From the NCBI RefSeq assembly GCF_009193355.1, contig NZ_WBVT01000020.1, forward strand, positions 1 to 54,103: a stretch of DNA of 54,103 nucleotides, read 5' to 3'. The notes under the pieces were generated by a model. The model saw only the letters and a program-made list of their open reading frames with translations, was not told where the DNA came from and did not search any database. Both the position numbers and the translations under genes were made by a program. Shown here in pieces: positions 42,381-49,800 of this stretch; position 1 is the first letter of the stretch, and every line of letters begins with the position of its first letter. The stretch is from Bifidobacterium leontopitheci (GTDB lineage: Bacteria > Actinomycetota > Actinomycetes > Actinomycetales > Bifidobacteriaceae).

Positions 42381-45300
42381 ATGGCAATGAACAACCGAGA
42401 CAGGGTCGGCAAGGCATTCGACTTCCTCTCCGAAGGATTGGTGGATCCGGTCGACGACGTGATGACGGACGTGTTCCACACGCCGAATTGGACGGACGCA
42501 TGGGCGCTCGCCGACCATCAGAAATACGGTACGCCGTTGCGTACGCTCAACAAAACCGACGTGCAGGTGCAGCTTCGCGCCATCACCGAACACGGACGCG
42601 CCTTCAACGGCATCCTCTCACGCGCCCAGCAGTCATACGCGTCCGAACTGCGCGAAACCCGCAACCAGTGGGCGCACAGCCAGCCGTTCACCTCGGACGA
42701 GGCCATCCGCGCCCTGAGCACCATCGAACTGCTGCTGAACGCGGTCAACGCGCCGGACTCCGCCGATGACGTGCGCAAGCTGCGCGACACGCTGCAGCGC
42801 ACCGTGTATGAGGACCACACGCGCAAGGCCAGCCAGCGCAAGATCATCTCCGTGGACCCCACGCAGGGCATGAAGCCGTGGCGTGAGGTCATCACGCCGC
42901 ATGCGGACGTGGCCACGGGCCGGTTCACCGCATCCGAATTCGCCGCGAACCTGTACGACGTGGCGGTCTCGAAGACCGCGTGCGCGCCGGGCAACGCGTA
43001 CGGCGACCCGGTCGAGTTCTACAACCGCACCTACCTGACCGAAGGCCTGCGCGACCTGCTCACCCGCGCCATCCGGCGACTCGTCGGCGACAACAGCGGC
43101 TCGCCCGTAGTGAACCTGCAGACCAACTTCGGCGGCGGCAAGACCCACTCGCTGCTCGCGCTCTACCACCTGTTCGGCAGCAAGCCGGTCGTCGACCTGT
43201 CGTCCGACGTGCAGAACCTCGTCGCCGGGCTCGGCATAGAGGCGTGGGATCCGGGTAAGGTACACCGCGCCGCCATCGTGGGCGACAAGCTCAACACCGC
43301 CAAGCCGAGCGTCAAGCCTGACGGCACGCAGGTGCACACCATCTGGGGCGAACTCGCCTGGCAGCTCGGCGAGGCGGAAGGCTACGCGATGGTCGCCGAA
43401 AACGACATCGCCGGCAAACCGCCGGCGGATTCCCTCAACCAGCTGCTGCACCGGTACAGCCCGTGCCTCATCCTCATCGACGAATGGGTGGCGTACGCCC
43501 GTCAGCTCGTAGGCCGCGACGACCTGCCCGCCGGCACGTTCGACGACCAGTTCACCTTCGCGCAGACGCTGACCGAAGCCGCGGCCTCGGTGCCGCACTG
43601 CATGCTCGTGGTCTCCATCCCCGCATCCGAGGACGGCGGCAAGGCCAGCAGCCTGGAAGTCGGCGGCGAGAACGGTCAGGAGGCTTTGAAGCGGCTGCAG
43701 ATGATCGTGCGCCGCAAGGCCGACCAGTGGCGGCCGTCCACGCGCGACGAATCGTTCGAAATCGTGCGCAAGCGCCTGTTCGAGGAACCGGATGCGCAGG
43801 CGCAGGCGCAGATCGCGCTCACGGCCAAGCGCTTCGTGGACATGTACCGCGCCGACCCGAAGGCATACCCGACCGATGTGACCAGCGCGGACTACGACAA
43901 GCGCATCCGAGCCTCGTATCCGTTGCACCCGGAGCTGCTCGACCGCCTGTATGAGGACTGGTCGAGCCTGGAGAACTTCCAGCGCACGCGCGGCGTGCTG
44001 ACGCTGGTGTCGTCCATCATCCACGAACTGTGGGCGGGCAATGACACGAACCCGCTGATCCTGCCAGGCAACGTGCCGTTGGATTCCGAAACCATCTACT
44101 CGAACCTCGCCCAATATCTGCCGGATTCATGGAAGTCCATCATCGACACGGACGTGGCCGGTCAGCAGTCCACTGCCGCACAGGTCGACAACGACCGTCC
44201 GGTACTGGGGCAGCGGCAGCTCACCCAACGCATCGCCCGGGCCGTGTTCATGGGATCCGCGCCCCGAGCCGGACTGCCCAACCGCGGGCTCGGCATGCAG
44301 AACGCCTGGCTCGGAACCGCCATGCCCGGCGACGTGTACGGCAACTTCGGCGTCGCCGTCAGCCAGCTCGAACAACGATCCACATACTTCTTCGTGGAAG
44401 GTTCCGCATACCGTTACAGCCTCCAGCCGTCCATCACCAAAACCGCGCGCGACAACGCCGAACGGCTGCGCGAGGATCCGGCGAGCGTCTACAACGAGAT
44501 CGTCAGCCGCCTCCAGCCGGAAGGCGCGGCAGGGCGGCGCGGCAAGTTCCGCCGCGTCTGCGTCGCGCCGGAAAGCACGAACGGCATCCCGGACACCGAT
44601 CAGGTCACGCTCGTCATCATGCACCCGAAATGGGCCGTCGCCAAAGGTGAGGGCGAATCGTCCGAAACCAAGCAGTGGGTGCGCGACGCCATCGAACATC
44701 GCGGCTCCGCGCAGCGAACCAACCGCAACATGCTCGCGTTCCTCGTAGCCGACCGCAACCTGCTCGGATTCGCGGAGGATGCCGCGCGGTCGTATCTGGG
44801 GTGGAAACGCGTGATCGAAGACGAAGTGCGGCTCAACCTCACCCGACAGCAGGTCGAACAAGCCAAGAACGCCGTGGCCGGATTAGACAAGACCCTGAAC
44901 GAGCGCGTACGCAACGCCTACTGCTGGTGCCTCTACCCCGATGCGGAACTCGTCGCCGGGCGCCCCGATCCGACGAAACCGTACCGGCTGGCCGACATGC
45001 GCATCCCCGACAGCGGCGGCGACTCGATGGCCGAGCGCACCGGCCGCCGCATGCAGGATGAAGACGCGCTCAGCGACCGGTACGCGACCAGTACGCTCGG
45101 CTACAACATCCGACAGTATCTTGCTTCCGCATTCGTCGACGGCGTACTGCCGGTGAAGACGGTATGGGACTGTATCACGCGGTTCCCGTACATGCCGCGT
45201 ATGGCCGACCGAGACGTGCTCGACCATGCGCTCGAAGATGCGCCCGGCGCCGCGCTGACCACCGAAGAGCGGTTCGCCATCGCATCCGGCCGGTATGAGT

Positions 45301-45830
45301 CCGGTCACTTCCAGAACCTCATCATTCCCGGCGTGACCCATACCTCTCTGACCGCGGTGCGTGTCACCGACTCCACGCTCATCGTGGACTGGGACACGGC
45401 GATGGCCGATCTGGAGGCGCTCCGCGCCGAGGAGGAGGCTGCCCGGCAGTCGCCGGTCACTGTGGCGACCGGCGAAATCGTGGCGCAGGGAGAGTCCTGG
45501 CAGTCCGACGGCCTGCCGGCCGCTCAGCCGGGCGATCATGCCCAGCCTGCCGAGTATGTGCCGCCAGTCGCGGGTAAGCCCGAGCCGGCGCCGATGGTGA
45601 TGACACGGTACTACGGCACCGCCAAACTCAATCCGGATTCGTTGAACCGCGACCTTGCACGGCTCAACGAGGGCATCCTCGACCAGCTGCGGCTCGCCGG
45701 GGCGTCCATCTCCATCAGCGTGGAGATCCATGCCGAGGCCCCCGGCGGGTTCGACGAGAACACCGTCCGCATCATCGACGCCAACGCCAAGAACCTCAAG
45801 CTCGCTAACTCCGGCTTCGAGGAGGAGTAG
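42381..45830 (+). CDS. HEPN (Swt1-like) - DUF499 ATPase, third gene of the defence module
   Basis: A 1149-aa protein. Residues about 1-130 look like a Swt1-family HEPN domain with the ribonuclease motif R-x4-H intact: RNQWAH (Arg94 to His99). A DUF499 P-loop ATPase follows: Walker A NFGGGKTHS (Gly251-His256), Walker B LILIDEW (Asp367-Glu368), and a long helical body to about 1000. The C-terminal part (about 1020-1149) has an acidic linker and an alpha/beta module (MTRYYGTAKLNPDSLNRDL). HEPN RNases commonly kill or arrest infected cells by cutting RNA, so this could be the effector. Start at 42381 after AAAGGAGTTCC. No gene follows on this strand. Confidence 0.85.
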   Translation: MAMNNRDRVGKAFDFLSEGLVDPVDDVMTDVFHTPNWTDAWALADHQKYGTPLRTLNKTDVQVQLRAITEHGRAFNGILSRAQQSYASELRETRNQWAHSQPFTSDEAIRALSTIELLLNAVNAPDSADDVRKLRDTLQRTVYEDHTRKASQRKIISVDPTQGMKPWREVITPHADVATGRFTASEFAANLYDVAVSKTACAPGNAYGDPVEFYNRTYLTEGLRDLLTRAIRRLVGDNSGSPVVNLQTNFGGGKTHSLLALYHLFGSKPVVDLSSDVQNLVAGLGIEAWDPGKVHRAAIVGDKLNTAKPSVKPDGTQVHTIWGELAWQLGEAEGYAMVAENDIAGKPPADSLNQLLHRYSPCLILIDEWVAYARQLVGRDDLPAGTFDDQFTFAQTLTEAAASVPHCMLVVSIPASEDGGKASSLEVGGENGQEALKRLQMIVRRKADQWRPSTRDESFEIVRKRLFEEPDAQAQAQIALTAKRFVDMYRADPKAYPTDVTSADYDKRIRASYPLHPELLDRLYEDWSSLENFQRTRGVLTLVSSIIHELWAGNDTNPLILPGNVPLDSETIYSNLAQYLPDSWKSIIDTDVAGQQSTAAQVDNDRPVLGQRQLTQRIARAVFMGSAPRAGLPNRGLGMQNAWLGTAMPGDVYGNFGVAVSQLEQRSTYFFVEGSAYRYSLQPSITKTARDNAERLREDPASVYNEIVSRLQPEGAAGRRGKFRRVCVAPESTNGIPDTDQVTLVIMHPKWAVAKGEGESSETKQWVRDAIEHRGSAQRTNRNMLAFLVADRNLLGFAEDAARSYLGWKRVIEDEVRLNLTRQQVEQAKNAVAGLDKTLNERVRNAYCWCLYPDAELVAGRPDPTKPYRLADMRIPDSGGDSMAERTGRRMQDEDALSDRYATSTLGYNIRQYLASAFVDGVLPVKTVWDCITRFPYMPRMADRDVLDHALEDAPGAALTTEERFAIASGRYESGHFQNLIIPGVTHTSLTAVRVTDSTLIVDWDTAMADLEALRAEEEAARQSPVTVATGEIVAQGESWQSDGLPAAQPGDHAQPAEYVPPVAGKPEPAPMVMTRYYGTAKLNPDSLNRDLARLNEGILDQLRLAGASISISVEIHAEAPGGFDENTVRIIDANAKNLKLANSGFEEE

Positions 45831-45855
45831 CCGCCCCGCCGGCAGCGCCCGGTAA

Positions 45856-46203
45856 CTTGCGCACTTTGGCCCTTCGCCCGTCCTTACGGCGATGACCACA
45901 GTGCGCAAGATTTCGGGCACTATCGCCCCGTCGGTCCCACTCTCCGTCAGTCCCCCACTCTCCGTCGGCCCGTTGGCCCGCCAGTCCCCACTTTCCGTCG
46001 GCCCCCAGGCGTTCCCCATGCTCCCTCCCCCTCTGTCACAGCGGGTAGCTACCCGCTGTGACAATTCCGGGCTCCAAACTCCCGGGTTTCTCCCATTTGG
46101 AGTGGCTGAGATGGGAGAAATCCGGGAGTTGAAACCCTCATCCCTCGTCTAATTCCCGGGTTTCTCCCATTCCGCCTGCCTCGGATGGGAGAAAACTGGG
46201 AGT
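45856..46203. repeat. Hairpin cluster after the defence module
   Basis: CTTGCGCACT (45856) with AGTGCGCAAG (45900); degenerate CCCACTCTCCGTCGGCCC repeats (45938-46010); a perfect 30-bp palindrome at 46034-46063 (half TGTCACAGCGGGTAG); two hairpins with arms ACTCCCGGGTTTCTCCCAT (46078-46096 with 46111-46129; 46152-46170 with 46185-46203). No gene lies in 45831-46869. Confidence 0.65.
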
Positions 46204-46268
46204 GGGCTGCGGCTCCGCGCGGACCGCTGTCATAGCGGGGCGGAACGCTCCTGCGGGGGCGTCTGCGG

Positions 46269-46384
46269 GAGATGTGGGTGTTTTGTTTGGGGGGTTTGCG
46301 TGTGCCTGAATTGCAAAACGGCGGAATCAAGCCGTTTCTTCCGAGCGGCTCAGTGATGTTCCGCAAACGAAACACCCACATCTC
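46269..46384. repeat. MITE-like element with GAGATGTGGGTGTTT ends, copy 3
   Basis: Ends GAGATGTGGGTGTTTTGTTT and CGAAACACCCACATCTC, 116 bp. The interior contains AAACGGCGGAATCAAGCCGT, the same small hairpin as copy 2. Confidence 0.75.
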
Positions 46385-46490
46385 CGACTTGCGGCATTGT
46401 TCCGGGTAGCTTCATCCCCAACGACGGCCAATACCGTACATTGTGCGGTAATGTGTTGCACCGCTCAGGCAGCAACCGTGGCAATCTAAC

Positions 46491-46730
46491 CGACCGTACT
46501 CGTGCGCGCGCTTGGAGTACGTTCCGCCAGGAAAAAACGACGAACCGTACTCGAATGACCGCTACGAGTACGTTTTGTTGACAATTATCGACCGACCGTA
46601 CTCTAACTCGGTCTCCGAGTACGTTTCGTCAGGAAAAAACGACCGACCGTACTCTATCGTGGTCTACGAGTACGTTCCGTCAGGAAATCCCAATGAACCG
46701 TGTTTGACAACTATCTTCGAATACGACCCG
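46491..46730. repeat. ACCGTACTC/GAGTACG hairpin array, locus 2
   Basis: Four units of about 50-60 bp, each opening with (GACC)GACCGTACTC or GAACCGTACTC and closing with CGAGTACGTTYCGTCAGGAA. Same family as 6921-7152. Confidence 0.75.
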
Positions 46731-46756
46731 TCGACGATATGAGGGCAGTGGTATGC

Positions 46757-46793
46757 GATAGGGCCTGCGCCGAATAACGACGCAGGCCCTATC
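46757..46793 (-). terminator. Hairpin downstream of the beta-galactosidase gene
   Basis: GATAGGGCCTGCG (46757-46769) pairs with CGCAGGCCCTATC (46781-46793), a perfect 13-bp stem with an 11-nt loop, 77 nt after the stop. There is no U-tract. Confidence 0.55.
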
Positions 46794-46869
46794 TGAGGCT
46801 GTCGGCGAGCAGGAATGCCGGCGGCCGTGTCAGCAAATGGGATTGAGCGGAGTTCGTATAGGCATCACC

Positions 46870-49800
46870 TCACTTGGTCGCTGCAGCAGTCGCCGCAGCG
46901 GTTTCGGGAGTGACCTGGACGTGGTAGATGCGGGTCGCGGTGCCGTCCTCGGAGGTGACGATCACCTGCGCCTCGCCGTCGGTCGCGGTGCGGTTCACCA
47001 CGGTGATGGCCGCGTTGTTGCCGGCCGGCAGCACCTCGACACTCGTCCCGGCCCCCGCGGCGCCAGTACGGGCGGCGCCAGTACGGGCGGCACCCGAGCC
47101 CGCAACCTGATACTCCTCGACCGCCGGGTCGAACCCGTCGACCGTGGCGCCGTCCACGAACAGGCCGGCGATCGTCGCCTCGCCGTTGAGCGCTGGAACC
47201 TGCGCGTCGCCGCGTACCTCGGTGATCGCCACGACCGCGCCCTCGGCGGACGTGAACGTGATGCGGATTCTCGACGTGCGGACCATGTCGAACGTGTAGG
47301 TCGTCTCGTCGCCCTTCGACGACATCGACGAGCCCGGCTTGTCGCCCACGGTCGCGTACACCCACGCGGCGTCGTTCGTTTGCTCGACCGGGTGCGACGC
47401 GGCCGTCAGCCCCTGCACCGGCTGCCATGCGCCGTCGGCGTCGAGATACTCCACGCCGACCGACTCCGGCAGCGCGACGCCCTCGCCGTCAAGGCAGTAG
47501 TACACGGTGAACGAGTGCAGCATGAACGGCGTCTCCTCGCCGTAGCCGAAGCGGTACTCGAGCCATGCGGTGCGCGACGGGTTGCCGGTGGTGGACCAGC
47601 GGTTCTTCAGGTTGTAGCCCACGCGCGGCGTGTACGAGACGATGCCGTCCATGAGCAGCGACGCGTCCTCCTGCGCCTTCGGGTCGGGGTTCGTGTAGGA
47701 GGCGCGCACCTGCGGGTACACGTCGTTGCGGTACGAGAACAGGTCGCGGTTCTGCACGAACTCGTCGGTGACGCGCACGTGCGCGACGGCCTTTCCGCTG
47801 ATGCCGTCGACCGTGCCCAGCAGCGTGAACGTGCCGGGGTTGCGGTACGTGGAGGCTTCGGGCGCGTCCCACGTGACGGCGCGCTGCTCCTTCGCGCCGT
47901 CGCTCCAGTAGACGGTCACTTCGGGCACGTCCTCCTGGATGAGCGGCTCGATGCCGGTGATCGTCGCCAGCGAGACCGACTGCACGGCGAGCACTTCGAC
48001 CACGTGCACGGTGACGGTCACCGGGGTGCCGAACCGTGCGAGCGTGCCGCGCACGGTGACGTCGCCGGCGTGCGCGTACGCGGCGTCGGCGACCGGCTCC
48101 CAGTCGACCGGCAGCGGCGCGCCGAGGCCGTGGTCGAACGTCACGGCCGCGGTGGCTGGCAGCTGCGGCGTGGTGCCGGCGACGGTGCGCACGTCGGGCA
48201 CGTGCACGCCGGCCGGCTTCTTCGGCGTCGCGCCGTCGGCGACGGTGACGATCGCCGGCGTGCTGGTCCGGGTCTCGCCGCCGTAGGCCACGGTCGCGGT
48301 GATGTTGGCGGTGCCGGGCAGCAGCGCGGTGACGGTTACGTGGTCCTGCGCGCCGGCGACGGCCGCGACGGACGGGTTACTGGACGTGTACGTCACCTTC
48401 GCGTTGTCCGCGGTGGCCGTGGCGACCGGGTTGCCGTTCTCGTCGGTGACGTGGATGCGCAGCGTCGTCGTCTCGTCTTCGGCCAGCGCGTGCGCCGGCG
48501 GTTCGATGGTGACGTCGGCGACGGGCGCAGGCGGCACGTCAAGGTCGAGCGCGTAGGCGTTGTGCTGCTCGCCGTCCTCGGAGGTGACGCGCACGACGTA
48601 CGAGCCGTACGGGTAGTGGACCGGCGGCACGATGTAGGCGGTCGCGTTGTCGGCGGTGGCCACCTCGATGGCCGGCTTGTCGGCGGTGTAGGCGCGGTGC
48701 AGCGTGTAGCGGTGCGTGTCTGCGGAGAAGCCGTCCAGCGGCTTGCCGTCGACGGTGATCGACGTGACCGTGGTCGTGCCGTGGGCGAACGGCTTGGCGG
48801 CGGCAGCGTCACCATCACCAACGGCGACGAGGCGGACGCTCGCCTTGACCGGCAGCCCGTACCCCTCGACCGTGCCCTCGACGGTGACGTTGCCCGGCTC
48901 GGCCCATGCCGCAGCCGGCATGTCGGGCCACGTGACAGGCGCGTCGACGCTGCTGCCGTCATCGAAGACGACCATCGCGCGTTCCGGCAGCTGCGGCGCG
49001 GCGCCGGCTGCCGCGGCCAGCGACACGTCGCGCACGGACGCCGGCTTGGTGACGGTGACCGCCGCGCGCACCGGCAGGTCCGCGGCGCGGCCGTCGACGA
49101 CGAACGTCTGCGCGTCCGGCTTGGCGGCGGCCTCGGCGAGCTTGTCGTTGAGATACGCGACATCCCACGTGACCGGCACCAGCGCGGTCGTGTTGTCGGC
49201 GAGCAGCGCGGTCACGGTGACGGGCAGGTCGACCTTCTCGCCGTCGCGCACGCGCACGGCGGTGTCGCGGACGGCGAGCACTTCGTCGCCTCGGCTCCCA
49301 CTGTCGGAGGGGTTGGACGACGAAGCTGGATCGAGGGGCAGTGCGGCGTCAGACGCGGGCGCTCCCCCAGTCACGCTGCGCGTGACAGCCCCCTCCACCG
49401 AGGGGGCCGAGTTGGCTGGGCGGCGTGCGGACGCTCCCCCGGTCACGCCGCGCGTGACAGCCCCCTCCGAGCTGACAGTGAACACGTCGACCGAATCGGA
49501 ACGCAGGCCCTTGGCGGTGGCGGTCACGCGGATCGGCTTGCCGGAACCGTCGGAGGCGACGATCGCCAGCACCTTGCCGGAGTAGGCGGAGTGGACCGGG
49601 GACTGCAGCGGCTCGGTGTTCGCCTGATAACCGTTGTCGGTGCCGAGCAGGCGGCCGTGTTCCACGTGGAACGTCAGCTCGTTGTCCGCGCGCGGCACGA
49701 TGACGCCGGCGTCGTCGATCACGTCCGCCTCGATGAAGCTCAGGTCGCGCCCGTCGCCGTCGATGACGTGACGGTCCGGGACCAGCCGGATGCCTGCCGG

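Noticed and set aside
35445..45830. BREX or DISARM system
   Set aside because: No PglZ, BrxL or BrxC-type gene and no DUF1998 pair or phospholipase-D protein; only the helicase and methylase classes are shared with DISARM.
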